A stretch of 64,000 nt of DNA from Morchella semilibera (lineage: Eukaryota; Ascomycota; Pezizomycetes; Pezizales; Morchellaceae): positions 434,001 to 498,000 of the forward strand of contig CM018606.1 in NCBI GenBank assembly GCA_009192285.1, read 5' to 3'. The position numbers and the translations under genes are program-made. The notes under the pieces are model-generated. The model searched no databases, was not told the DNA's origin, and saw only the letters and a list, made by a program, of their open reading frames with translations. Below, one piece after another: positions 24,989-37,074 of this stretch (positions are counted from its first letter, which is position 1; every line of letters starts with the position of its first letter).

Positions 24989-25209
24989 CGTGAGAGGCCT
25001 TGAGTGGTGTGGTGGTGGTGGTGATGGTGATGGTAGTTGTGAAGCAGTAGTGATGGTGGTTGGAGGGGGTAGTAGTTGTAGTTGTAGTAGTAGTGATAGT
25101 AGGTAGTAGTGGTATGGGGTCTGTCGATGATGATGAGGATGATGATGATGGGGTCGATATATATAAAGCCTAGTAGTCGTAGAAGGTGAGATCGGGGAAG
25201 GGCCAACAA

Positions 25210-25231
25210 TCTCTCTCTCTCTCTCTCTCTT
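25210..25231. repeat. CT dinucleotide repeat
   Basis: An uninterrupted CT tract lies upstream of the phosphatase gene. Such pyrimidine tracts are common in fungal promoters and 5' UTRs. Here it reads GA on the coding strand. Confidence 0.85.
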
Positions 25232-26769
25232 CAATTGAGGCGGGGGAGGAGGAGTAGGATGAGGAGGGATTTGGTCGTATTTGAGCTTTCTCGAAGGCGA
25301 AGTCCACGCCTAGCCAATCAATGCAATTGGTAATGGGAGAGGGAAAAAGAAAAAGGGAATAATAGTAATAAAAAAAAAGAAAGAAGAGGGAAAAAAAAAA
25401 AAAAAAAAGCGGCCGCGCGGGAAGACGTGCTCGGTGACGATATGAGGCTGAGAGAGGGAGAGGGAGAGAGAAACTCTGTGAAAGAGATTATTTCACCATA
25501 AAATAATGATCACAGTATTTTTTCACAACACGCACAACACAAAAGGTAAAGTGAGTGAGGAAGAAGATGATGATGATGATGTAGGTACCGCCGCAGCAGC
25601 AGCAGAAGCAGCAGCAGAAAAGAAACCTCGGACTTTACGAGTGGAGGGTTCTTTCAAAAAAGGAAAGAACAAAAAAAAACAATTATATCCACACCCCAGC
25701 TAGCTTAACAACAACAACAAAAAAAAAAAAACTGCCCTTTCTCTTTTTCTAGGTAATTGAATTTGTGCCCCCCCTTCGATTAAACTACTTTTTTAGGCTC
25801 AGCTCAGTCTGGCTCTCTCTGGCTCGGTAAGCAGCAATTACTGGGAAAAAGTAAACAAACCCACCAGAAAGAGAAAAACGTGCTTGATCGTCCAGTTCGA
25901 AATTCGGCTTCCGGGTCAGTTTTATACCTATGAATCCCTTCTTATGTATGTAAGGGTAATAATTTTTTTTTTTGTTGAGTTGATCAAATCGGAGAATTCC
26001 GACCCTTGAAAACAAAAAAGATTAAGACCCTTGGCCTCGTCTCACAGTAGTGCTACAGATCCGGTACTCCCGCGGGGATGGGAGGACGTGCGGGAAAGGA
26101 GGATGGATGGATGGATGGACAGACAGGCGAAATTGACTTTGACTGGAGGGAGATCTTCTGCCTGGTCAAGCTGCAGGGTTCCGTTCGTCGGACGGAGATA
26201 CGGGATGGGGATAGGGATTAGAAGGCCGAGCAGATGATGATGATGTCGAGTATCGTGAGTGGGTAAGAGTGGGAGAGGGAGAGGCGGAGGAGGAGGCGGA
26301 GAAAGAGAGAGAGGAGAAGCCTGTGAGGGCACACGATTAAAAAAAAAAAAAAAGTGAATAAATAGGTCTTTCTTTTCTTATTCTTGTGTCTTTCTTTGTT
26401 TATTTGTGAGGAATTGAATGCGGGGCAGCTTGGGGTTGATGAAGGGAAGAGGTGGTGCAGGATTGGGGGAGGAGGGAGGAGGCGTCTAAGCTTTAATTCT
26501 TATGGTGTAGTAGTGGTGATAGAATAAGAGGTTCTGTAGAGTAGAAAGGCTGCGCGCTCTGCTGGGTCGTACACTCATCACATAACACAATACACTGGGG
26601 CGGTAAGGCGTTGGGTCTAATACCATTAATTCATTCACCCATTCACCCTCGCTCACTACATGTATTGTACGCACTTTGAATACCCAAGCTGGATTGAGTG
26701 GTTGCCGGTTGGATGGTCTGGTCGATGGGCAAACTATCGTGACTCTCTCTGAAGCATTTCCGGCTGAAA

Positions 26770-26795
26770 AAATAATAATAATAATAATAAATAAA
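26770..26795. repeat. ATA/AATA microsatellite
   Basis: Seven or so ATA units run into AATA units. They produce the poly-Ile stretch in a spurious minus-strand open frame. Confidence 0.85.
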
Positions 26796-29700
26796 TCAGA
26801 TGGTGGGGAAAAGGAGGAGGTGGTGAATTTGTAGGATGTGGTGGGGGAGGCAAAAGTGAAAACAACTTGTCTGATTTGATTTGATTCCGTTCTTTGGGGC
26901 TGCTGGACAGTTTGCCGCGCGCTCAACGATAGCCAGGAATTTGAAAATCGCAAAAACCTGAAAATCGAATCGAACCAAATCACATCTACAACTACAACTT
27001 TACACCACACACACGCGCGCGCACACTTAGACAGAGACCAAGCCAGCATCATGTCATGCAGGTTTTCCTTGCAACCCATCCATCGCTTGGGTTGTCTGCA
27101 TGTGTGTGTGTATGTAGACTCGAAACGCAGGACAGCGTCATGTCTATCCAGATTTCTAAGGCGAGGAGGGGTGGCGGCGCACCGGTACCGTCTCGACCTG
27201 ACTATTTGTTTTTTCCTCGTTTCCTCATTTCAGGTGGGTTCGACAGGGTTGCGTGTGGAAGGGAAAGGGTCGTTTGTTTCGATCTGTGTGGGAGGATGTA
27301 GGGTCGGTAGATTCGTAATGCGGGGGAAACAGAAGGGTGTGGTACAATTTAACTGTTTTTTTTTTTCAACCGCCTTGCTGGCATGACATCGATCAGATCA
27401 GATTGCAGCCTGCAATTACATGTAATTGTTCAGTTGCATTATTGGAGATGTGTGTATGTGGAGTAGATTATTTCGATATTTCGATACACCGATACACCGA
27501 TACGCTTGATACACCGATGGCACATACATACATGTACTTACTTCTAAGTACATGCAACCCCCCCCCCTCCTTCACGACCTCGCCGTACCCTTGAATACAT
27601 ATACATGTATCTAATCTTTCCTTTCCACGGGTGTTTTACGGTAAGGCTCATGGGGCGGGTAGGTAGCATGGGTGGAGGGAAGGGAGGGGTTGTACTCGAA
27701 GAAGTGCTTGTAACACCCCACCAAAAACCACAACTGCAACCACAGGCCAACTGTTGAACTGGAAATTGCAGCAACAGCAGCAGGAGGAGAATCTAATTGA
27801 GATTTACAGTTTGTAGATCGCTCTGTCTGCCCATCACCGACAATGTTCCACCATACACCGCACACCTGCTGCTCTCTCAATCTTGACTGGGACCGATAAT
27901 TGGCTGATAACCGTGATAACCGGGGAATCGAAACGCGTACTACATGTACTCTACATACCTGAATTAACCAGCAACATAGCGTTTGCTAGGCTGCCCTCTT
28001 CCTTCTTCCCTTCTTCCCTTCCCTTCCCTTCCCTTGCTAACCTTTCTGTCATTGCCTACACCCCCCCCCCCGCCCTCGCTTATAACGCATGTGACCCCTC
28101 TTTTTGATTCATCCATGTCCCAAAGCCTTCCTTCCTACCTATTACCAGATGACAACCACAGTCCATATAAGCACAGACAGACAACAAGCAGGGAATCTTT
28201 CTTTCTTTCCTCCTCCGTGAGAGCGGAAATGTGGGTTGAGATTCGTCACCGGACATAAAGGACGGTTTTAGGATGCACGATGCACAAGTCAAACCACACA
28301 TAATAAACCATCGTGACTTTTCCGGCCCTCGGTCCACGGTATCGGCTCTTGGGTAATACATATAATCACGATGGAGCATTTGTAACCCGCATATGTTCAC
28401 CCCTTCCAACCCAGTCCCATACATGTATGTATGACACCTCTTAACCCCGGCGGTACAAAATCCATATGTAGATTTCCGCTCTAAATAAAACCCCCCGGGT
28501 CAGATCATAGCGAGCGTCAATGGCAAAAAAGAAAGGAAAGGTTGGGAAGAAGAAAAGTGTCAGGGAAAAATAGTCATGTGTTGTGTGTGTTTTGCGTACC
28601 GGTATGTAAGGTACCACTGCAAGCCGTTGGTAACCAACTTCTAGAAATGGGAGTGGAAAAATGTCCAGCGGCACGATCATTTCCGATACCTCAAAAGACA
28701 CAGCAAAAGAAGCCTACCTCAACCCGGCAAAATTCAAAAGCCATCTTTTTTTTTTTTTTCTCTCTCTCTCTCCCAAGTAAATCACGAGGAAATTTCGCCA
28801 TACCTACAGATTTCGCAAAAGTCTTTTCTTTCGCTTGCGTCGCTACATGTATCTTGAAGCCTCAAGAAAGCGCTAGTTCGTACGGGTGCATCATATAAAA
28901 CCATAGATAGGGTTAGGGTTTCCTTGCTTCAAACATTTTCAAACCAACATCTCAGCGTCTTGGGTCTCACCCATCTAACTTCATCCTCATCCCCCTTTCT
29001 TTCTTTTTTGTCTTGTTTCACTCGTCCCTTTCCCATTTGCTACATAGCTGCCCTGCCTCATTACAACTTTATAATTCCTTTTTTGCTTAAAAGACTTAAA
29101 TTCTCCCCATCCAAGCAAAAAGCGCATTGACCTTTGGGCAGCTAGCGGCTGTCTCACTTTTTTTTTTTTTTTTTTTGCTTTTCCCCACTCCCCGCGATTT
29201 GTTTTTTTGCTTTGTTTTCTCTTTTATTTGTGACGGATCGATGTCTTGTGAAATTTGCCCTTTTCCGTTTCTTGTAGAGTAGGCAGGCACTTCATCCGAT
29301 CAGCAGTGCATGCCCTGCCTAAGCCAACTCTATCACCGATTGCTAGATATGTAGGCCCACGCAGCTTGTTTTGTCAGTCGAATTGAAAACTGAGCACCAT
29401 ATGTAGGGGTCCAAAAAGGTTTCGGTTTGTGGTATCGATCTCTCTTTTCTTTTCTTTTTTTCCCTTTCTTTTCCTGGGTGCGGGGGGAGGCCGGTAACAC
29501 GGAGATGTCATTGAAAGTCGTAATTCGGCCAGGCATTTAATATCAGGCAGTCGAGACCCTCGTCGCTGACTGAGAGAGAGAGTGTGTGTGTCTATGGGGT
29601 CAATGATCGTTGATCACAAAGCTGGGGGATCCAGGATCGTATGGTAGTTCTGCGTCGCGCGTCTGTGGTGGTGGTGGCTTGCATTGCACTGGGCGTCGAG

Positions 29701-32700
29701 CGAGTAGGAGCAGGACCAGTAAGCCCTTCTCTTCCCTAGCGAGTCTCGTGAGGCCCACACAGTGCGAACGGCATGCATCGTGAACAACCCCCCCCCCTCC
29801 CCCTCCCTCCCCCACCGGAAAAGCAGTTCTTAGGCTCATAACGCGCAGTTGTTAGTCCAGCTTACTTGAAGCCTTAGCTCACGCCTAATATCCTTCCCTC
29901 CGGCTGGATAGTAAGTTGCGGAGCTTGCAGTGTGTTTTTCCAGATACCGACGTGGTTAATTGCTTAACCGGGCAGGTTGACCTCGGGCTTAAGTGCGGCC
30001 ATTATACAGGTGGGAAAGCAGGCGCAGGTTTGTGGATGCATAGGAGGGTGCTTTTGTCATGAAAAAGGTACATATACATATGTATGTAGTGACTTAGCCA
30101 GCGTTAGGTCAAGGTCAACATTTCGTATCAATTGCCACTAATGCTAGTAATTTATATTTATGAACGACTAGATATGTATCTCTACCACTGCAACCCATGG
30201 ACTCACTAGGCTTTTGGTGAAATACCGGGTGTTCCCTCCGGTCGTGCGGCTCTAACTTCCGAGTGAGTGATTGTGACGAAAACTCCACCTGAGAGTTTTT
30301 TTTTTTTTTTTGTTTAATTCATTAATTGCATGGGAGGAACCTATGTAGAAAAAAAAGGGGGGGGTTTTTTTATTAAAAAAAAAGCTAATCATACTCAGCT
30401 CGAGTACATAGGAAATTGGGAAAAACACTCGAGTTTAAAGGGTTATTATTGATTAGTACGTAGCTGAGATGGTCCATAGTAGCGCACACACGTTCTTTAG
30501 GATATCGTAACGAAGTCATTTACCATAGTTGGAGAATGACCTTAAGGAGATATCGTAAACGGAGGAGGGTTTCATTCTCTGTTTGGATGGTTCAAGTTGT
30601 CTAGCCATCTCACCCGTTATCCAAAATGATACCCAAGCATGATTATGCTGAATTAATGGGGCCCGGGGGATATTGGAGACGATTTGTTTTGTTCATATTA
30701 AATCATGAGAGAATAAGGTAGGTCGGCTTTGGGTGTCAAAGACGTACATACTTACTGGGAGTAGAAATAGGGTCGACCCTAGTTTCATACGCATATCGAA
30801 GCACTTTCCTGGAGGGATTCCACGGCTGAAATATCATTCTTTGATATGTATACTGGCTTTGGGGCTTTAATATGGGAACAAGTATTTCCCAGCTAGCTAG
30901 AGAGCCACATATATGTACGTGTTGTATTGACAGACCTGCCCCCCGGCCCCCCTCCCCCCCGATTACATGCAAGATGGATAAGCTAGTGCGTGGTATGAGC
31001 AAAGCGGCTTTCCATCCTTAAAAAGCGATAGCCGCGACCCGGTATCTGAGAGTTTAAGCCATGAGAAAAGACCAGTTAAGAAGCTTCTATTCGCTCTCGA
31101 TACAACCTTCGAGTTTTTGAAGCCTGCTTAGCTTGGTCCCTGGTGCTCCTCTAAGATTGCTTCTGGCCGATTCTTGTCTCAAGTAGCCAAAGTACCAGTT
31201 TGGCTTTGAAGCTTGTGGAAATTTCTACTGGCCATGGGGCCCTTGAAGGTTTCCGTAACAATGCGCCATGCGCCATGTATTTCCTCAAAGAACATATGGC
31301 TTGAGTTGAAACCCAGAATCATAGTTTGATATGGCCGAATCTGGTTTTAAGGACATTAGTCTTGGTTTATGGGGCTCATAGATCGGTTGAAGATCCTCTA
31401 GGCCAATCTAGGCACCTCTATCGGGATAGATTCGGTCCTCAATCGTAGGACACCCGAGACAAAACGCTTATGGAGTGGCATCGACCTAAAAACCTACTCG
31501 GGTACAAAGCTCCTCACCAACTAAACATCACCGGACTTTTGGACTCTTCAACCGGCGCGCGTAAAAGGCTATGTTAGGCATTAGTTCGTGGGTATAACTG
31601 ACTGGAGTTTAATCTTCACCGATTATCACTCGGTGCCGAGCTTTCTAGGAGGCGGCAAGACCTACACAAAGGGAGGGATGGTACTAGCAGAACTCGCCAA
31701 AAATCCCGAATCTCTAGTTCTAGGGTTCTAGAGTACGGTTGGGAAGGGGCGTAGAACCGTCCTGTTTTTGTCGGTGCCCACCCGACCCCCTTCGGATTCT
31801 TTACGTGCTCTCCCCGTAATAGATAAGAGGGTTTTTCGGATACGATTATGGTAACCCACTGTAGGCCTGAAGCGTGAACGGATATCTAGTGCATCCAACG
31901 TTATAGCGGCTCATTGGGTGTTGGTTGGTAGGAACATTTGTGTGGTGTGTGTGTGTGTGTTGTGGGGAGGTAGGGCAAAGCAGGAAGAACTACATGTAGT
32001 TATATAGACCACCTTCACAGCCTGGTAGCCCCATAACATTTCGGAGCACCCGTGTCCATTTCTGCCCCGCGAAAGCTTTTATCACCACCTACCCTCACGA
32101 TCACAGTTTACCTAGAAAGAGCGAGCCAGCAACTCAATGGGCGGGGAAGAAGTTCACGCCAGCTAGATCAGAGTACCAAAGGTAAATGGGTGATATATAA
32201 CTACCAACTGTCAGTGGTGGGGGGGGGGGGGGCGCTCAAGTGGTTCCTGGAGACGAGACAGGATCGGGGGGGATTCTGCGACAACGTTTAGATAGAGCTA
32301 AGTGCGAGCCTAGCCTGCCTTTAACTGAGGCAAGCCCTCTGCAGATCTGCTTAGATCTTAGAGACTGGTCAAATACTCAATTACCTCGTCCGATTAAAGC
32401 CCGCCTTTCACACGTACACAGAGCCACTATGGCAGTTATGGAAGGCTGATATAGAAGCTGATGTCACAGACATAATAATGGCGTAGCTCACTCTTCGAGG
32501 TTTTGTTACTGGTGTAGGGGCTGCTATAGGGTCGATGCCTTGTATGAGATTCTTTACCTCATGCTTAGCATAGGCTTAGGTGTGTCCATACAGGCATGCA
32601 ACGTCATCTCTGGGAGTACTTCTCACGTCTTATGCAGAATTTTTTTGCCCTTTTTTTTTCTTCTTGGCGGGGAGGCTCAAGTAGGGATATAAATCTTTTG

Positions 32701-32968
32701 TGGCTATGGTACGTGGATCATTGAGTATCACTCGGTAACTGAGCCTCTTTCATTAGCTAATGTAATTGGTGAAATTAAGAGCTATCCAGCAGACTTCATT
32801 ACCACCGACGATCAACCACCTGTTGGCTTTTCCTCCAAATTCTTTTCCTATTTCCCCGCCCATTTTTGATTTATTTTCCCTTGAATAAAACTTTTCCAAA
32901 AAGTCAAAAAGTACTGTTTCATCCTCGGGATCACGGATACACTCACCCTAGAAACTACTCCCACCCCT

Positions 32969-33042
32969 GGGTTGAACCCGATGCCTTCAGGTACCACGCG
33001 GTGTCTGCGGACAGTGCAGTTCGCCCACTGCACCATCCGCCA
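32969..33042 (-). repeat. tRNA-derived SINE-like fragment
   Basis: On the minus strand, TGGTGCAGTGGGCG (33035-33022) matches a Pol III box A and D arm and lies within a perfect GTGCAGT/ACTGCAC hairpin. GGGTTCAACCC (32979-32969) matches a box B and T loop 42 nt further on. The sequence upstream of box A (GGCGGAT) has no pairing partner after the T arm, so no acceptor stem forms. It is best read as a tRNA pseudogene or the 5' head of a SINE transcribed leftwards. Confidence 0.5.
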
Positions 33043-35136
33043 CAGTTTAAAAATTTTCCGAACTGATACTTAGCCAGCTGGCGCTGGGACCCTGCCACCA
33101 CCACCCACCACCACCCACACCACCCACCATTATCGCAGCCACCAAAACTGTTATTTCCTCAAGATAAACCCTCTCAGTAAACCACAGTACAAACCAATTG
33201 CGATGTCTCCAACAACCCCCAAGTGCACCCAACCCACATTCAAATTACTCAACACATTTATTCATCAATCCACAGTATATGCAACCCTATCATATTCCCC
33301 CGCCTTCAAGGACCATGCAGATGAACAAACGTCTCGGAAATTACAGATTCTACGCAGGAACCCTATGTACCCTACAGACAATTCTCTCCCACCATCTCCT
33401 GCGGCGTCAATATACATACAAACACATACATCTCCCCACCCACCCATCACGAACTCTATCCCAGAACCTCAGGGCTAACAGAAGGACCCTTACATCTCTC
33501 CCCCCCCCCGCAAGTTCCCCCTCTCCCCCTGAGCCGCGAGCACAAGACCCACCCATCAGCCCTAAGCGGGGCAGCAGCAGCTAGCAGCAGCAACAAAAGA
33601 AACAATAACAACAACAGCAATAACATAAAGCACCTTCCTACCTCTTCAACACTGAAATACCCCTTTCGGCTTCTTTTTCGGCTTCCCTCTCGGATACCCA
33701 CCTCTCTCCACACGCACACACATACAGCACCTATCCACACGCCCAGCTGCTGACACGATATTATGCATTTATTTCTTCCACGACCCCCTTCCTCCCTCCT
33801 CTCGGGAAACAGCCCACCCTTATTCCATATGCAGAAATATTGCACGAGTGATAGCTCATGATGCACGACCACAAGTACCCACTAGGTTAACCTCCCAACC
33901 TCCCCCGGCATCAACTACATGTAGGCTACATGTATATACTATACTGTACATATACATAGTAAGTACATACATGTAGTTCACTCCCTTCACCGACCACTGG
34001 AATACGCGACGATGGACGGCCCTAAACTGTGTTTTATATAGCGAGTGCCCCCGGCCCCTGGCATGCCGTATTTGCAAGGGCCGCGTGGAATCCGGGACGT
34101 CTAAATAGATTGGATTACCCACACAAATCAACCTTGCTACAACACAGCTTATCTACCACACGACAACAACTACACGGCGATCACAAAAGGGGAAAGAAAA
34201 ATTAGAAGTAAAAATAAATAGAGAACTATATACGGCGCACGTGAATTCGCGAATGGAAATACCACCGGTCCTGGCCGTGTTCTAGCTTTCGAGACTTTAT
34301 TTCTACGCTCATCTCTGGCTTTGTTTGGTTGCTCAATCGGGGGCAGGATTCCGAAGGGGATATCGGCGTACGCAATTGCGGATCCAGATAGTCTTCGAAG
34401 TCGCTTCGAATCGCAAGGAACGCACCCTGGTCCCGGTATCTGTTCGGGGTAGCTAGGGACAGGTATAGGGTATTTATTTTATTTATTGAACCCTGGCGGT
34501 TATAAGCTGGCTAGCTGTATGGAGAGACAAACCACAGACCAGCCAGCGCCCCCACCGCCAACCCAATCACCCACCGTATTCACCACCACCGCCGCCTCAT
34601 CACCAACAGATCAGATAGGACCTTCGTGAAGATCCTGCGATAGATAATAAACATAGAAGAGAAATGAGTGTTCGATTCTACAACATTGTTGAAAATCCCA
34701 AATGTCCAAAACAAAAACACCAGGTCGCTGTGATACATATGCATACAAATAGAATCCGATCGAGCAATTGCAAGGAAGCATGGCCATGGGGGAAAGGAAG
34801 AAAGAAAAAACCTAACCATGATAATCGTCAACAGAGAGATAAACACTAACCACTAAGGAAATAAAAATAAACTGCCCATCATAGATGGGCACGTACCCTA
34901 GGGGAGGAAGAAAAAGAATATTTACAGAGAATTGAAAGTAGGAAAGTAATGAACCACCCAGCCCAGCCATGAATATACAAAAGAAGGGAAGAAAGAAAAA
35001 AAAAATACTCGGTGCCGCTACCACAGATGCAGATATAATCGTCCATAATAATCCCCAGAAATTTTAATAAGGGGAAAAAAAAAAAAAAAAAAAAGGAAAA
35101 GGAAAAGAGAAAAACCGATGTCGTGTGTACGTGTAC

Positions 35137-37074
35137 TCAGAAGAACCGGTGCCCAACCCCACTAGGCCCAATTACAGGATCCTCTGCCCCTTCCCCAGCC
35201 AGCCAACTCTCATCATGCCGTTTCCGACTGACACGCCTATCCTCTGATGCCCGCCTAGCCCTCTCCCTGATCTTCCTCATCTCCAGCTCCAGTTCTGCGG
35301 CCGTCATATTTGACGTCTCGCTGGTTTCCGTCAGTATTGTACTGGAGCCCACGCTCATCCTGTTATTATTGTCCCTAGATTTATCCGCCATAAACGGTTC
35401 TGGCGTATTACGTGGGGTGTGGCGTGCAGGCGTGGGCGAGAGCCCGGTGGAGCGAGTAATAGTGTGGATGGTATTAAACGAGGAGATTGTAGATGGCACT
35501 GAGAGGACCGACATCTTTGAGTTTGATCCGGATCTGGTCATCATTGTTGGCAAAAATAGCTGACTAGGCCCACTTGCAATATCCTCCGGGCCCGGGGGGA
35601 TCGGTGGGAGCTGTGGGTAGTTCTTTTGTCGATATGGCCCGAAGGCAGATGTACGGATTCGTGGGGCTGTAGCAAACTTTGGTGGCGAGTTTGGTGGTGA
35701 GGAGGGTTCAATTGGGATATTCTTATCCTTGCGTCGCAGTGGATGGGATGCCGCTGAGGTGGAGGGAGCTGGTGGAGGAGGAGGTGGCGAACGTTTTGAA
35801 GGGACTGGAGGTGGGGCAGGATCGAGATCTAAGACGCTCCTCCCATTCCAAGAGATCCTATGAGCATGTCCCTGGCTTTTGACACTAGGTGCCTCTGCAG
35901 ACTTCTCGGTGCCCGAGGATATTACGGATATCCTAGATGGTTGTGAAGACGAAGATTTCGAGTTCCGTGATGCGCTAAAGCCACCAAATGCTGCCCAAGC
36001 AGGCGGGCTTGGGAGAGGGTCGGGTGTGATCACTTTCTCGATATGGGCGAGAGAAGGCGACTTCTGCTCTTTTATACGACTGTACTGCGATGAAATGTGA
36101 TCTGAAAGGTTGGCCCCACCATGTAGCTGAGTATATGAGAACCGATTCGAAGCTCTATACGATGATCGATATGAAGACCTCTTCGATGATGTCTCTCCAG
36201 ATATGTTTGCCCTCACCAAAGCCGTCACATTCGGATACCTCAATGCAACAGCAGCTGGTGCAGCTGGGGGTGGTGATAATGCCTTGAACATGCCATTTTC
36301 TCCATATGGTGAGAAATCCCGAGCAGTTGACAGTTCTGTTTCATCTGGGGATACCGGAGAAAGACTCGTATCAAGCTCTAACATCGCCGTCGGCGGTCTC
36401 GCGGAGGAGGTCCTCAGAGGTACATTACGGGTGTTAATCACTGGGTAGCTGTGTCTCTTAGATTCCCTTTTGTTCTCCTTCGCTGCCTTTACAGCACTGT
36501 TAGTCCTCGAGTGGCCGCTGCCACTCGCTCGCTCACTATAAAAGTCATTTGATAGCGGATTTCCCATGATACGTTCAATCTTGCCAATGACCGGCGCAGC
36601 ACTTTCTTGTTGCTGTTGCTGTTGCTGTCCAGGTCCCCCTCCATTCCATACACTATAGCCCTGCCCAAATACCACACCTCGTTCAACCGCCCCATCCCCA
36701 AAATCCCCCCTACCACCAGACCGTCGGCTCCGATGGAAGCCCTGCTCGACAATATCACGTACCTCCTGATGGGAATGCGCCGCACGAGGTACCGGGCTGA
36801 TTATATCCGCATCACGAAAGCCGTCGCCGCCGCCGCCGCTTCGACCGCTCCTCCGATTTTTGCTATTCTCGTCGTCGACGGCAGCCGCTACCATCGCGGC
36901 CTCTTCATCTTGTTTCTCGGCGCCCGCTTGGTTCCGTCGCCGCTTCTTATACGCACGGACAAAGATGATCACTGCACCAATGAATGTTATAAGAACAAGA
37001 AGTGCAATCACCGTGACTGACGGTACGATAACTTTTGGGGACACTGACGAGGATGTCGCGCTGCTGGAGGACAT
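35137..37074 (-). CDS. Single-pass membrane protein with long Ser/Pro-rich cytoplasmic tail
   Basis: A single exon encodes 645 residues. The first 15 or so residues are a short Ser-rich segment, followed by one hydrophobic helix (VTVIALLVLITFIGAVIIFV, about residues 19-38) and a basic stop-transfer cluster YKKRRR. The remaining 600 residues are rich in Ser, Pro and Arg. They include PPPVPSKRSPPPPPPAP, which resembles SH3 or profilin ligands, Q repeats, several SSP/TP phosphosite-like motifs, and a C-terminal charged helix (ELELEMRKIRERARRASEDRR). There is no signal peptide or ectodomain: the same frame is closed by a TAA a short way upstream and has no other ATG. The tail resembles those of fungal wall-stress sensors and polarity proteins only in composition. 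I do not recognise the family. An unseen upstream exon cannot be excluded. Confidence 0.8.
   Translation of the reverse strand: MSSSSATSSSVSPKVIVPSVTVIALLVLITFIGAVIIFVRAYKKRRRNQAGAEKQDEEAAMVAAAVDDENSKNRRSGRSGGGGDGFRDADIISPVPRAAHSHQEVRDIVEQGFHRSRRSGGRGDFGDGAVERGVVFGQGYSVWNGGGPGQQQQQQQESAAPVIGKIERIMGNPLSNDFYSERASGSGHSRTNSAVKAAKENKRESKRHSYPVINTRNVPLRTSSARPPTAMLELDTSLSPVSPDETELSTARDFSPYGENGMFKALSPPPAAPAAVALRYPNVTALVRANISGETSSKRSSYRSSYRASNRFSYTQLHGGANLSDHISSQYSRIKEQKSPSLAHIEKVITPDPLPSPPAWAAFGGFSASRNSKSSSSQPSRISVISSGTEKSAEAPSVKSQGHAHRISWNGRSVLDLDPAPPPVPSKRSPPPPPPAPSTSAASHPLRRKDKNIPIEPSSPPNSPPKFATAPRIRTSAFGPYRQKNYPQLPPIPPGPEDIASGPSQLFLPTMMTRSGSNSKMSVLSVPSTISSFNTIHTITRSTGLSPTPARHTPRNTPEPFMADKSRDNNNRMSVGSSTILTETSETSNMTAAELELEMRKIRERARRASEDRRVSRKRHDESWLAGEGAEDPVIGPSGVGHRFF

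Larger units (their letters stand above)
24989..35136. other. Gene desert of about 10 kb
   Basis: I see no supported gene. The first 250 bp hold GGT/GAT microsatellites and a CT repeat, the likely 5' UTR and promoter of the phosphatase gene. Further on lie ATA repeats, many homopolymers, TACATGTA copies (27417, 27529, 27602, 27941, 28420, 28844, 31991, 33915, 33927, 33968), GGGTTAGGG at 28910, GGGTCAATGATC at 29597, TATCACTCG at 31624 and 32726, and a tRNA-like fragment (32969-33042). Open frames here are short or of biased composition. Confidence 0.5.

Noticed and set aside
24989-25234. 82-residue N-terminal extension of the histidine-phosphatase protein
   Set aside because: It encodes poly-His and poly-Pro from microsatellites, and the conserved core begins just after the ATG at 24988.
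26486-27079. 197-codon minus-strand frame
   Set aside because: It contains a poly-Ile stretch from an ATA microsatellite and no recognisable domain.
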